Notes: a model not told the origin generated them from the letters alone. A stretch of DNA of 64,000 nt from Onstottus_B arcticum (GCA_038040485.1 JBBPIE010000019.1:61429-125428), one strand, 5' to 3'; numbered from the stretch's first letter, positions 8,564 through 17,270 are shown. Program-made: numbers and translations.

Positions 8564-9990
8564 GTCTTTGTGAAAAGGACTTGCGCCATAGCCGACAGGT
8601 CAATCAAGCCCGCGCCAAAATCGACTCCGCGAGTCTCCCAATGACTGGGCAGGTTGTCTTCGTCGGGATCCAGATAAGAAGCCCGTACAGCGATGTCACC
8701 TGCATTCGTAGAGGCAAAAAACGCTACCCTGTTTTCGCCCAGATGCGACGCACGAAGAATGCCATCGATAGTGTCCGAATTCACAGTGGAGATCGCGTCA
8801 TTAACCACAATATCGGTGATTGTTCGACCGCCAACCACGCTGCCGATTTGCACGACAGGGATCGGGCCAAGCGTCGTATATTCGAGTACCCCGGCTACGA
8901 GCTTTATGTCCGTTCGAACGGTCCAAAGACCGTTGGCGGCGGTGAATAAACCGTCGGGGCTGGCCGCGGTTGGAGTAGCCTGGAAACAAGCCGTAAAGCT
9001 ATCTCCATCCGGCCCCACATTGCCGAGCTCCTGATAAATGACTGTCACACGATTAAAAGACAAAATCGAAGCGGGATCGAATCCGATCGGATTGCCCATC
9101 GCATCGCGCCCCAGCTCCACGGTCCTTCCTGTCAACCTGAGGCGCTTGCGGGTCCCCGTTTCGTCGTCAATGCAGGCAAAGACTCCCGGTTGATCCGACC
9201 CTCCGATCATTGCTGCCGGGTCGCCAAAGAATACAATAGCCTTGCTGTTATCGCTGATCCCGGGGCCGTCACCAAGCTGAGTGAATTCGGGAGAGGCGGC
9301 AATCGTCTGCGGCATCGTCAGATTGAACTGGTACATAGTGATCGGCGAAGTGATTGTGTTTCCGGCTCGCACAATGACCTCGCCATCATCCGCGATCATG
9401 GGCTTAAGCGGATGTGGCAGAGCCAACTGATTGAAAAAACCTTGTCGCGTCCCGGTCACAAGCCGTGTCTGGAATGTAACTTTGGCCTGGGCGCTGAACA
9501 CCGGCAGGCCGTTGTTGTTCATGCTCGGATTTGGCCTTATCGCAGCGAAGTCATTAAAGAAAGTGCTTGATCCCGCTACAACTACCCTTATGTCTTCGGT
9601 GTTGCCATCCCAGACTTCCAAGAGTTGCTGGTTCAACCCGACTATCGTTTCCAGCGCAACTATTTGATTATTGTCGGCGATCTGAGAGTTTCCGGCGAAG
9701 ACATTAACCGTGCCTCCCGGATTAAGCCTCCTGTAAGTCCCCGGCGACTCGCTGGTGAATATGTTATTTCCGCCGGTGTTTCCTACAAACGATACTATTC
9801 CCTTTTCGTTGATCGAAGGGGCGGCAAACAAACTTACCAGGTTGTTCTGCCCGGATACGGCTATCACATCCAAATCGTAAAACGAAGTTGCCGCCCCGGC
9901 TTGCGCTTGGGTTCTTTGTTCGACAAACGTGATTGACGCGAAGAGCGCCGTTGCCAACACCGCCAGCGTTATGCGTTTCTTGAAATTCAT
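8521..9990 (-). CDS. Secreted metzincin protease, 5' part (signal peptide and NxxGxxxF repeats)
   Basis: The start is the ATG at 9988-9990 (MNFKKRITLAVLATALFAS), preceded by GAGGAG. It begins with a clear signal peptide, then tandem repeats of the type NxxGxxxF (INEKGIVSF, MNNNGLPVF, ISDNSKAIVFF), a beta-propeller-like module common in large secreted proteins of Acidobacteriota and relatives. Near the end comes DPDEDNLPSHWETRGVDFG, the usual spacer before a metzincin domain. The frame then leaves the expected sequence after AQVLFTK and ends at 8521 with a short nonsense tail. The intact protein would be about 1080 residues. It is either a recent pseudogene or contains a sequencing/assembly indel. 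Confidence 0.8.
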   Translation of the reverse strand: MNFKKRITLAVLATALFASITFVEQRTQAQAGAATSFYDLDVIAVSGQNNLVSLFAAPSINEKGIVSFVGNTGGNNIFTSESPGTYRRLNPGGTVNVFAGNSQIADNNQIVALETIVGLNQQLLEVWDGNTEDIRVVVAGSSTFFNDFAAIRPNPSMNNNGLPVFSAQAKVTFQTRLVTGTRQGFFNQLALPHPLKPMIADDGEVIVRAGNTITSPITMYQFNLTMPQTIAASPEFTQLGDGPGISDNSKAIVFFGDPAAMIGGSDQPGVFACIDDETGTRKRLRLTGRTVELGRDAMGNPIGFDPASILSFNRVTVIYQELGNVGPDGDSFTACFQATPTAASPDGLFTAANGLWTVRTDIKLVAGVLEYTTLGPIPVVQIGSVVGGRTITDIVVNDAISTVNSDTIDGILRASHLGENRVAFFASTNAGDIAVRASYLDPDEDNLPSHWETRGVDFGAGLIDLSAMAQVLFTKTCSCTLIGCNRMRE

Positions 9991-10365
9991 GGCTTCTCCT
10001 CTTAATGGGGAAGCATTGCATTCAACTTCAGATTGCAAGATCGACAAAGTATATCCGCAATGCTTCGGGGGTTAGCACGTGGACTCTTCTTAAACATCAA
10101 GCCCTGTTACCTGGGACGCTAGGAGTTATCGTTGACGAAAGCGGTAAGTTGAACGAGCGGCGGTTTATCGGTCCTTACCGGTAAGCCGCAGGCACGTTCG
10201 AGCAGCATCACGGCCGCCTGAATGTTGCAGCGTAAACGAGGCGCTCTCTCGCGGGGCACTCAAAGTAATACAACGACAACTGCATCAAATCAAATTGTTC
10301 TTACAGGCTGTTGATTCCAATTCCTCTCGCAGCACTCCCTGCGGTTTGGTGCGTTGCTGCAAGTC
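9991..10365. other. 375-bp gap upstream of the metzincin gene
   Basis: No coding potential was recognised. A weak inverted motif around 10160-10190 (GGTCCTTACCGGTAAG region) is the only structure noticed. The promoter for the metzincin gene should lie here. Confidence 0.4.
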
Positions 10366-10881
10366 CTACGGGGATTTCCCCTTTGCGGGTGACGAGAGCG
10401 CTTCAGTGATCAGCACGACATGCTCTAGATTTATGAGATTGGTGTTGCCTTTGTTATCAGTCATGGTCAAGGTCGCGATGTATTTGCCCGGAGCAGAATA
10501 AGTGTGTTTGACCTTAAGGCCCTTTGCCTTGGTGCCATCGCCAAAGTCCCACACCGATTTAATAATCTTGCCGCAGGGAGCCTTAGAGGCCCGCGCATCG
10601 AAAGTAACCATCAGAGGAGCCTGCCCGCCGGATTCCGGTGTCAAAGTGACATCCTCCTCAATGCTGCAATCTGATTTCTTGAGGAGGTCGGGCGGAACTG
10701 ATTCCTCAATTTGCTTTATGGATGGCTCTTGGTTGTCGGTCTCTTTCGAGTTTGTCTGGGCCTTGGGGGACGAGGTTGAAGATTTGTTATCGTTGGCCGA
10801 CGATTTGTCTTGCTCGGGAGCACTCACGCAAGAAAACAACCCCAAATTCACAGCAAGAATTACTATCATTAGTTTAATCAT
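10366..10881 (-). CDS. PKD-domain lipoprotein
   Basis: This 171-residue protein starts MIKLMIVILAVNLGLFSC; LFSC is a lipobox, so Cys18 is the expected lipidated residue. A Ser/Lys/Thr/Gln-rich linker follows, then one PKD domain (residues about 85-160) with WDFGDGTKAKG and a YIATLTMTDNKGNTNLINL strand. The segment from EPSIKQIEESVPPDLL to the end of the PKD domain is clearly paralogous to the same region of the metzincin protein next door (EPSIAQIENSVPQDLL), including the cysteine pair. It is probably a surface-anchored single-module relative. Its function is unknown. Confidence 0.75.
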   Translation of the reverse strand: MIKLMIVILAVNLGLFSCVSAPEQDKSSANDNKSSTSSPKAQTNSKETDNQEPSIKQIEESVPPDLLKKSDCSIEEDVTLTPESGGQAPLMVTFDARASKAPCGKIIKSVWDFGDGTKAKGLKVKHTYSAPGKYIATLTMTDNKGNTNLINLEHVVLITEALSSPAKGKSP

Positions 10882-11218
10882 CAGCGTTTACCATTTCGCT
10901 CTGCAATTTCATCTGCGTGCGCTGGTTATTCTAACATACTTCCAGCCTACTGCCGCGGTAAGAGACTCGCCGTACACATGGTCCCTCATCACTGGTGTCG
11001 AGTAGCCGCGGTAACAGGCGCGAGCCACAGCGGCTTCAGCGATTCCGCGGCAAAGATCCCGCCTCAGCGACAATGGTTTTCAACCCGACCGTGCCACCCG
11101 GCGGCAGTTCTAGTTAGAATAATGGACACGATTGAGAGTAGGATGCGCGCACTCCAGGGTTCCCTCTTCTTGCTTCGACGGGTCGGCGGCGATAACATAC
11201 AGCTTCAACTTCGAAACT
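10882..11218. other. Divergent intergenic region, 337 bp
   Basis: This region separates the minus-strand PKD lipoprotein from the plus-strand K+ channel and should contain both promoters. No strong promoter pair, hairpin or conserved gene fragment was recognised. Confidence 0.4.
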
Positions 11219-12250
11219 ATGTCGCCGAGGACTAAACTACGAATCGCGTTGACCGTAATACTCGGGCTGGTCGCCTTTGGCACCATAGGCTTCAAGCTGA
11301 TTCTCGGTCTCTCGCTGTTCGAATCTTTCTATTTCACGCTTCAGACAATTACAACCATTGGGTTCGGCGAGCCTGCGGGCATGAACACCACGGCTCGAGT
11401 GTTTGCCGTTTTTGTGATATTGACCGGAGTCAGCACGATAGGCTATGCCCTTTCATTTGGCGCTCAGGCGATAGTAGAGTCGGAGCTGATCTCGACCTTC
11501 GGGAAGCGAAAAATGTTCAAAGACATAAACAAACTCGCGGACCATTACATCGTATGCGGCGCCGGACGAATAGGCTCAGGAGTGGTCCGCGATATCGAGC
11601 GGCGCGGTCATGATCTTGTAGTCATCGAAAGCGACGAGTCCCTCGCCGAACGCATGCTGACGCAAGGGCACCTCGTCTTGATGGGCGATGCCACTAACGA
11701 CGAAGTGCTCAAGGCCGCGGGCATCGAGCGCGCGAAGGGGCTCGCGGCGGCGGTTTCTTCCGACCCGGACAACCTTTACATCACCTTAACGGCGCGCGAT
11801 CTAAACAAGAACTTGATGATTGTAGCCCGCGCGAATGAGGAGGGCGCGGTTGAGCGGTTGCGGAAGGCCGGCGCAAACAAGGTTGTGTCTCCTGCCCGCA
11901 CTGGTTCATCGCGAATGGCGCAGATGTTGCTCAGACCGGCGGTTGCCGACTTCATAGAGCTGGCGACTATGACGGAGCGAATGGAGCTGGAGATCGAACA
12001 GATCCAGATTGAAGCCCGCTCGCCATTCATCGGGCGTCCACTAAGAGACACCGGGATTCGGTCGGACCTGGATGTCATAGTCATCGCGATCAAGCGGCAC
12101 GATGGGGATATGATCTTCAACCCCGCGGCTGACACGATGATTGAGGAGAATGATGCGCTCGTGGTACTCGGCAGCCATCATAGCGTTGACGCCCTCGAGG
12201 GGATGGCTAACCCGCACACTCCGAGTACGGTCTCCGGGCACCGCCACTGA
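11219..12250 (+). CDS. Two-TM potassium channel with RCK/TrkA-N domain
   Basis: This 343-residue protein starts from MSPRTKLRI at 11219; the frame is open upstream but the preceding residues do not look native. TM1 is about residues 8-30, the pore loop contains the filter TTIGFGE (45-51) in place of the commoner TVGYGD, and TM2 about 58-80. From about 103 a Rossmann-type RCK domain begins (YIVCGAGRIGSGVVRDIERRG), with the nucleotide-binding GxGxxG; an RCK-C domain follows (about 255-335, including MELEIEQIQIEARSPFIGRPL). Known role: ligand-gated K+ flux across the inner membrane. The glycosyltransferase starts 14 bases later on the same strand. Confidence 0.87.
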   Translation: MSPRTKLRIALTVILGLVAFGTIGFKLILGLSLFESFYFTLQTITTIGFGEPAGMNTTARVFAVFVILTGVSTIGYALSFGAQAIVESELISTFGKRKMFKDINKLADHYIVCGAGRIGSGVVRDIERRGHDLVVIESDESLAERMLTQGHLVLMGDATNDEVLKAAGIERAKGLAAAVSSDPDNLYITLTARDLNKNLMIVARANEEGAVERLRKAGANKVVSPARTGSSRMAQMLLRPAVADFIELATMTERMELEIEQIQIEARSPFIGRPLRDTGIRSDLDVIVIAIKRHDGDMIFNPAADTMIEENDALVVLGSHHSVDALEGMANPHTPSTVSGHRH

Positions 12251-12264
12251 TCGCTTCTTTAAAG

Positions 12265-13323
12265 ATGGGCGTCAGCATCGTAATCCCGACCTGGAACGGG
12301 CTACACCTACTTCAAGAGTTCTTGCCCTCGGTTATTGCCGCCGCTGCTCACTACAGCAAACTCTCAAATGTTCCGACTGAGATATTGATCGTCGACGATG
12401 GAAGCGCGGATGAAACAGGCGGCTGGCTGCGTCAGGTGGGATTCCGGGACAACATCGAACGGGGAGATGCGGAGACGGGAGGACCGGGGCTTAGATTAGT
12501 GAGGAACGAAAACAATCTGGGCTTCGGCGAAGCTTGCAATCGAGGATTCGAGCTTGCCGCGCATCCGCTGGTGTTCTTGCTCAACAACGATGTTGAGACT
12601 GACGTTGATTGCATCGCGCCGCTCGTCGAGAACTTCGAGGATCCTTCTGTTTTCGCCGCGCATTGCCGGGTCTTCGAGTTCGACAGTGGTCGCGAGTGCG
12701 GAACGGGCAAGCTTGGTAGCTTTTCAAGAGGATTTATCCGTGTGCATCGCAGCTACGCAGTCCCGGAATCGCGTGAGGAGTCAGGCCCTCCGCTTTACTC
12801 GATGTTCGCCGGAGGCGGTTCTGCCATGTTCGATCGGCAGAAGTTTCTCGAGATCGGCGGGTTCGAGACATTGCTCTCGCCCTTTTATTGGGAAGACGTT
12901 GAGTTGAGCTACCGAGCCTGGAAGCGCGGATACACGATTCTATACGAACCACGTTCGGTCACTCGGCACCGCATATCATCGACGATCGGCAAGCTCGCTC
13001 GCCGCAAGGTTCGCGTGATCGAGCAACGAAATCGCTTGATCTATCATTGGATCCACCTGCGGGACTCTCGGATGCTGGCGTCGCACACCGCGTGGCTGAT
13101 GTTACTGGCGATAACTGCGCCGCTAAGATTGCAGCCCTGGTTCTTGGCGTCCTGTCTGGCGGCGTTGCGCACGTTCCCGGCGATTTGCAAACGGCGCAGG
13201 CACGTCCGGTTGGCGCAAACCCGAACCGATCGAGAGGTCTTCGATATCTTCACGATGCTCGAGTCGGACTCTAGTGTGATCGCATATGACGATCTCGAAG
13301 AATTGCAGCAGCGAGCCGAGTGA
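12265..13323 (+). CDS. Family 2 glycosyltransferase
   Basis: This 352-residue GT-A type enzyme shows VSIVIPTWNG at the start, a nucleotide-sugar site DDGSADE (44-50), NxxNxGFGEACNRGF, a LLNNDVETDVD region acting as the DxD-like metal site, and the acceptor-side motifs GGGSAMFDR and FYWEDVELSYRAWKRG. These are the marks of rhamnosyl-transferase-like GT2 enzymes that build cell-surface polysaccharide. A hydrophobic stretch near residue 275-300 suggests membrane association. It begins 14 bases after the K+ channel gene and ends near an inverted repeat facing the convergent methyltransferase gene. Confidence 0.9.
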   Translation: MGVSIVIPTWNGLHLLQEFLPSVIAAAAHYSKLSNVPTEILIVDDGSADETGGWLRQVGFRDNIERGDAETGGPGLRLVRNENNLGFGEACNRGFELAAHPLVFLLNNDVETDVDCIAPLVENFEDPSVFAAHCRVFEFDSGRECGTGKLGSFSRGFIRVHRSYAVPESREESGPPLYSMFAGGGSAMFDRQKFLEIGGFETLLSPFYWEDVELSYRAWKRGYTILYEPRSVTRHRISSTIGKLARRKVRVIEQRNRLIYHWIHLRDSRMLASHTAWLMLLAITAPLRLQPWFLASCLAALRTFPAICKRRRHVRLAQTRTDREVFDIFTMLESDSSVIAYDDLEELQQRAE

Positions 13324-13343
13324 GTTGTAACAGGGTCATCGAG

Positions 13344-13414
13344 GGCGCCCCCTCCGTGGCCGTCCCAGATCGCAAGATCAAGATTCTGATGCGGCCACGG
13401 AGCGCCGCCTCGCA
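13344..13414. repeat. Imperfect inverted repeat between convergent genes
   Basis: Arms containing CTCCGTGGCCG (left) and CGGCCACGGAG (right) face each other across about 28 bases between the convergent glycosyltransferase and methyltransferase genes. It could act as a two-way terminator, although no T run follows. The CTCCGTGG core also occurs in the palindrome at 24188-24276. Confidence 0.6.
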
Positions 13415-13420
13415 TGAGCG

Positions 13421-14338
13421 TTAGTCGCACGCACGAGCGGCGACCGTCATCGTCGCGCCCTCATCAAGAACGGTCATCGCGAGATCGAAGGGCTTGATCA
13501 AGGGAATGCTCAGATAGAACAGCACACGGCTGAAGCTTGACGATCCAGGACCTCGAAGGCGCGTCTTAAGACTCTGCCTCAGCGCGTGTGAGTTATGAGC
13601 CCGTGAAGAGAAAGAACAAAGATACGTCGCAAAGCGTGCCTCCGAAAGCAAGCGATGAAGGGTCCCGGCGCGGAAGTGATACCGATGGCGCGGCGCATCG
13701 AGCGCAAACCACGAACCTTTGAACCATCTCGCTTGATAGCTTGTGGCATTTGGCAGTTGAACAAGCAACGTCCCGCCTGGTTTGAGTATCCGTCGTGCTT
13801 CGATCAGGTTCGCGCGCGGCTCGTTGGTGTGCTCGAGCGCCGACCAGAGAGTCACCACGTCAAAGGACGAATCAGGAAATGCGGCTTCGATCAGCGTGCC
13901 GGTGAAGACGTGATCGCTTCCCAACGCTCGGGCGGCTTGCTGGCCTCCTGCCTTGCCGATCTCGACTCCGAATCGGTTCCACCTGGTTCCATCCAGCGCT
14001 CGCAGGAAGAACCCCGAGCCGCAACCGACGTCGAGTATCCTGCCGCCGTCGGGCGCGCACTTGCTAAGGAATCGAGTCTTCTCGGACTGCGAAGACTTGA
14101 TCCACGACTCAGTGGGCTCGGCGGCGGATGCTCCCCAGTAATCGTCAGGGTAGAATGCCGCAAGCTCGGTCTCGGTCATCTCAGGCAACGTGCGCAACAC
14201 GCCGCAGCCCCCGCACTCGGCGATCGTGAACACCGCGCCAGAGTTGCCCAGGCGGTCGATTGTTGTGTAGAGTTCGCGCGCTGTCGTCGCGCCGCACACG
14301 CCGCAGCCGGTCTTCTTGTCGAGAGGCTTTGGTTTCAT
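13421..14338 (-). CDS. Class I SAM-dependent methyltransferase with N-terminal zinc ribbon
   Basis: This 305-residue protein starts from MKPKPLDKK at 14338. Two CxxC pairs (CGVC at 12-15 and CGGC at 42-45) form a likely zinc ribbon, followed by a Rossmann methyltransferase domain with motif I ILDVGCGSGFFLRAL (101-115), an acidic motif II region and LKPGGTLLVQLPN. This architecture is common in methyltransferases of cell-surface glycan clusters, which fits the facing glycosyltransferase, but the substrate is not known. A longer reading frame is open upstream to 14410; it has no ribosome site and lacks family resemblance. Confidence 0.85.
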   Translation of the reverse strand: MKPKPLDKKTGCGVCGATTARELYTTIDRLGNSGAVFTIAECGGCGVLRTLPEMTETELAAFYPDDYWGASAAEPTESWIKSSQSEKTRFLSKCAPDGGRILDVGCGSGFFLRALDGTRWNRFGVEIGKAGGQQAARALGSDHVFTGTLIEAAFPDSSFDVVTLWSALEHTNEPRANLIEARRILKPGGTLLVQLPNATSYQARWFKGSWFALDAPRHRYHFRAGTLHRLLSEARFATYLCSFSSRAHNSHALRQSLKTRLRGPGSSSFSRVLFYLSIPLIKPFDLAMTVLDEGATMTVAARACD

Positions 14339-14403
14339 CGAGAAGCACGATTCTATCCGGCTACTGTGCTGGCCACAATCGACTGAAGTCACTGGAGGGG
14401 TCG

Positions 14404-14880
14404 ATGTCAAAACTCAACTTCGCAAGGGCCGCTGTCGGTCTCGCGTTGATCGTCGTTACAACCGGGGCCGCGCTCGCAAGCCCAAGACAAAAGAAAGCCA
14501 GTGAGCCTCGCGCGGTTCGAGAGATTCGGGCCGTGCTTGATCGCCAGACCGAGTGCTGGAACCGGCGCGACCTCAAGGGGTTCATGGAAGGCTACTGGCG
14601 GTCGCCCGAGCTGACTTTTTTTTCGGGCGGCACGGAAACTTCGGGTTGGGATAAGACATTCGCGAGATATCGCCAGCGCTATCAGGGCTTGGGAAATGAG
14701 ATGGGCCGCCTCGACTTTACGAACTTGAAGGTCGAGCTGTTCGGCGATGGAGCGGCATTCGTTCGCGGGCGATACCACTTGAAGATGGCGAGCGGCGATT
14801 CGGGTGGTTTGTTCACGCTCACCTTCCGCAAGCTCGCCGGCGGTTGGAAGATCGTTCACGACCACACGTCTTCTTCGTAG
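14404..14880 (+). CDS. Secreted SnoaL/DUF4440-like NTF2-fold protein
   Basis: This 158-residue protein starts at the ATG 14404, preceded by GGAGGGG at good spacing. It has a signal peptide (ALIVVTTGAALAS), then an NTF2-like cone: IRAVLDRQTECWNRRDLKGF, then WDKTFARYRQRY and ending GGWKIVHDHTSS. These are the marks of the SnoaL-like/DUF4440 group, whose members range from small-molecule isomerases to immunity proteins. No catalytic assignment is possible. It is transcribed divergently from the methyltransferase, and its stop at 14880 abuts the stop of the convergent Dabb gene at 14881. Confidence 0.8.
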   Translation: MSKLNFARAAVGLALIVVTTGAALASPRQKKASEPRAVREIRAVLDRQTECWNRRDLKGFMEGYWRSPELTFFSGGTETSGWDKTFARYRQRYQGLGNEMGRLDFTNLKVELFGDGAAFVRGRYHLKMASGDSGGLFTLTFRKLAGGWKIVHDHTSSS

Positions 14881-15171
14881 TCAAAACTCGAAATCCACCG
14901 AGGCGACCGCCTCGGATATCTCGCGGATCTTCTGCACTACCGCCACGTGGGCAGGATGATCGTTGTAAGTCTTGAGCGCTTCGATGCTGTCGTAAGTTCC
15001 AACCAACGCCGCATCCCACGACCGCGGCGACCGCAAGACATCTTCGCCAACTTCGTACTTACGGATGACGTCGATCTGTTTCGGCAGAGCGCGAAGCTCT
15101 TCAATGATCGCGCGTCGCTGCTCCGCGGTTGCTTCAGGTTTGAATTTTAGAAACACGATGTGTTTGATCAT
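14881..15171 (-). CDS. Dabb (stress-responsive A/B barrel) family protein
   Basis: This 96-residue protein reads MIKHIVFLKFKPEATAEQRR at the start, then a central YEVGEDVLRSPRSWDAALVG and NDHPAHVAVVQKIREI, the standard dimeric alpha/beta-barrel Dabb pattern (HxV.f.f...; yDS.eAl..Y..hPaH). The function of most members is unknown. The start codon overlaps the stop of the sensor-kinase gene as ATGA (15168-15171), so it is translationally coupled to it. GGGGAG lies upstream. Confidence 0.9.
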   Translation of the reverse strand: MIKHIVFLKFKPEATAEQRRAIIEELRALPKQIDVIRKYEVGEDVLRSPRSWDAALVGTYDSIEALKTYNDHPAHVAVVQKIREISEAVASVDFEF

Positions 15172-16670
15172 TTGCTGTTCTCCCCGAGAGAAACCGCCGC
15201 CAGGGGCAGGCGACAGTGAAAGCTTGTTCCGGAAGCGTCGCTGCGTTCGACCGCGACATCGCCGCCGTGAGCCACCATGATCTTTTGCACCAGCGCCAGC
15301 CCGATTCCGTAGCCTCGCGTCTTTGTTGTAAAGAACGGAATGAAGATCCTCGGCAGGTCTTCGCTCGAGATACCGCTGCCGGTGTCCGTCACTCGCACGT
15401 GTGCGTAGCGGCGGTCTGCTCCGCGATCCACCCATCCCTCGATGGTTATCACCTTCCGATTGGATTGCGAGTCGATTGCTTCGGCTCCGTTCCGCAACAG
15501 GTTGACAAAGACTCGGCCAAGCATACTTTCGTCGCCTGTCAGATCAGCGAATTCGCCTGCGCCCTTCAAAGTTATGCTGCTCCGGTCAAGCTGCGGCTTC
15601 ACTTCTACTCCCGCGCGCTTGACGATCTCGCGCAGGCTCACCTGCGCGAGGTTCAAATGCTGCGGCCGCGCGAAGTTCAAAAAATCTGTCACCAGCCTGC
15701 TCAACAGCCTCACTTCGGTGAGCGTGGCCTCGAGCGTCACCCTACGGTCCTCCGCCGGCGTTGCCGGGTTCGCCTGGGCGTCCAGCAGTTGAACGTACCC
15801 GTGAATGGTCGCCAGCGAGTTCTTGAATTCGTGAGCGAGCCCGGCCGCCATCTCGCCGAGGTTCGCGAGAGTCTCCTGTAGCTTCATTCGCTCGCGAAGC
15901 TCAACCACTTCCGTTATATCGGTCATCAGGCAAAGCGCGCCTTCGACTTGCTGATCCGCGTCGGTGATCGGCGTGATGCTCAACCCAAGCCGGCGCGGGC
16001 CGCTTTCCGACAGGACGATCTCCACTTCTCCTCTTCGAAAAGGCGTTCCGCGCTCGAGGCATTCCGCGATCATCTCGATAACTCGCGGCGAGCCTCGGAA
16101 GAACTCGCGGTAGTCCACCGACAGCGTCATGAGCTCACCGGTGTCGATTCGTTTGGCGCCGCTGTCTTGCGCTCTTCCGACGATGCGAGTCGCGTGCGCG
16201 TTCACCGCGGTGACGATCCCGCTTGAATCAATGGTCAGCAGCCCGCTTGGAATGTTGGCGATCAGCCGCTCGCTGAGGCGCTCCGAGCGTTCGGCGCGAT
16301 TTCGCTCGAGGGCGTGAAGCTGTTCGAGTTCTTTCTCTTTGACCTGGAGCCGTTCGACCAACGCCTGAAAGGTTTCAACTACAAACTCGCTCTCGCTCTT
16401 TGCTGCCAATGCGCGCACCGGGCTGCCTCGCGCGGCCTCAACCATCCTGCGGTACGGCTTGAGCAGCCATCGCACCATCACGAAGATCAACGCAAGGCCG
16501 AGCAACGGCGCAACCAGCAGGTAAAGGACCAGAAACCCAATCGGTGACGACGCCAGCTCGCCGCGCACTTGCAGGTACAAGCCAACGCTCACCCCGATGA
16601 TCAACAGCAGTCCCAACACGACCACAACCGTCGCAAGGCGTGCTTTGTTTTGGATGCCGCGGTGCTTCAT
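15168..16670 (-). CDS. Sensor histidine kinase (2 TM, PAS, HisKA, HATPase)
   Basis: This 500-residue kinase starts from MKHRGIQ at 16670. Two TM helices (about 12-33 and 44-67) flank a very short periplasmic loop. A HAMP-like/coiled-coil linker follows, then a PAS domain (about 135-255). The H box is LAHEFKNSLATIHGY with His280, and the ATP-binding domain shows N box NLLRNGAEAI, G1 DTGSGI, F box FFTTK and G2 GYGIGLAL. This is an NtrB/ZraS-like layout. No response regulator is adjacent, so it is an orphan here. Coding-like sequence upstream of 16670 is only translated heptamer repeat, so the later ATG was chosen. Confidence 0.92.
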   Translation of the reverse strand: MKHRGIQNKARLATVVVVLGLLLIIGVSVGLYLQVRGELASSPIGFLVLYLLVAPLLGLALIFVMVRWLLKPYRRMVEAARGSPVRALAAKSESEFVVETFQALVERLQVKEKELEQLHALERNRAERSERLSERLIANIPSGLLTIDSSGIVTAVNAHATRIVGRAQDSGAKRIDTGELMTLSVDYREFFRGSPRVIEMIAECLERGTPFRRGEVEIVLSESGPRRLGLSITPITDADQQVEGALCLMTDITEVVELRERMKLQETLANLGEMAAGLAHEFKNSLATIHGYVQLLDAQANPATPAEDRRVTLEATLTEVRLLSRLVTDFLNFARPQHLNLAQVSLREIVKRAGVEVKPQLDRSSITLKGAGEFADLTGDESMLGRVFVNLLRNGAEAIDSQSNRKVITIEGWVDRGADRRYAHVRVTDTGSGISSEDLPRIFIPFFTTKTRGYGIGLALVQKIMVAHGGDVAVERSDASGTSFHCRLPLAAVSLGENSK

Positions 16671-16683
16671 AGGAGTCCGGAAA

Positions 16684-16890
16684 GTGATTCGTGATTCGTG
16701 ATTCGTGATTCGTGATTCGTGATGCGTGATGCGTGATGCGTGATTCGTGACACTACGAACGACACGCAAGTGTCACCGATCACGAATCACGAATCACGAA
16801 TCACGAATCACGGATCACGAATCACGCATCACGAATCACGCATCACGAATCACGAATCACGGATCACGAATCACGGATCACGAATCACGC
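16684..16890. repeat. Inverted heptamer arrays (GTGATTC)n / (GAATCAC)n
   Basis: The left array (16684-16750) is about nine tandem copies of GTGATTC with GTGATGC variants. The right array (16778-16890) is about sixteen copies of its complement, GAATCAC, with GGATCAC and GCATCAC variants. A 27-base spacer separates them. Only one position of the 7-mer varies. The pair lies between the sensor kinase start and the SCP2 gene end. Confidence 0.95.
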
Positions 16891-16899
16891 GTCCCCCCA

Positions 16900-17247
16900 T
16901 CAATCGTCGATGAAGATTCTCTTGAACTGCAGAAGCAAATCCGGACGATTCGTCTTAACCTTGCCTTGCATCAAGTCCATCATCGATGGCAGGTAGTCGC
17001 CGCGCAACGTGCCGAGAAAGATTTCGTCAGTCGTCTCAAGAAAGCAGTCGGGCTCCGCGACCGCCTTTCCCTGTTTGACCTCGCAGATCTCCGGGCCCAC
17101 AAGCACTGTCCACTCGCGCCCGCCGATCGAGAAGTGGAAGCTGAGTTGGCGATTCACCCGTCCTTTGCGAAAAAAAGACGGCATGGCTTGAAAGACCGTC
17201 GCGGCGTCGGTCAGTGATTTCAGATCCCGCCGATCATAAGCGGACAT
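16900..17247 (-). CDS. SCP2 sterol-binding-domain protein
   Basis: This is a single SCP2-like domain of 115 residues: N-terminal helices with ATVFQAMPSFF, then a beta sheet FHFSIGGREWTVLV, then CFLETTDEIFLGTLRGDYLP and a C-terminal helix carrying GKVKTNRPDLLLQF (the 'G.l...G.. l.' pattern of bacterial SCP2). Members bind lipids or other hydrophobic ligands; the partner is unknown. The ATG is preceded by GGAG. It lies 23 bases after the membrane-anchored hypothetical upstream (17271-17684), so the two are probably co-transcribed. Confidence 0.82.
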   Translation of the reverse strand: MSAYDRRDLKSLTDAATVFQAMPSFFRKGRVNRQLSFHFSIGGREWTVLVGPEICEVKQGKAVAEPDCFLETTDEIFLGTLRGDYLPSMMDLMQGKVKTNRPDLLLQFKRIFIDD

Positions 17248-17270
17248 TGGGACTCCAATCCGGGTGTGAG

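Noticed and set aside
8521..8570. Programmed -1 frameshift in the metzincin gene
   Set aside because: No X-XXY-YYZ slippery site or strong downstream hairpin was seen; a simple indel is more likely.
13655..14386. 243-residue plus-strand frame
   Set aside because: It is antisense to the methyltransferase gene and has no domain.
16684..16890. CRISPR array
   Set aside because: The repeat unit is 7 bp with no unique spacers, and arms are inverted. No cas genes are present.
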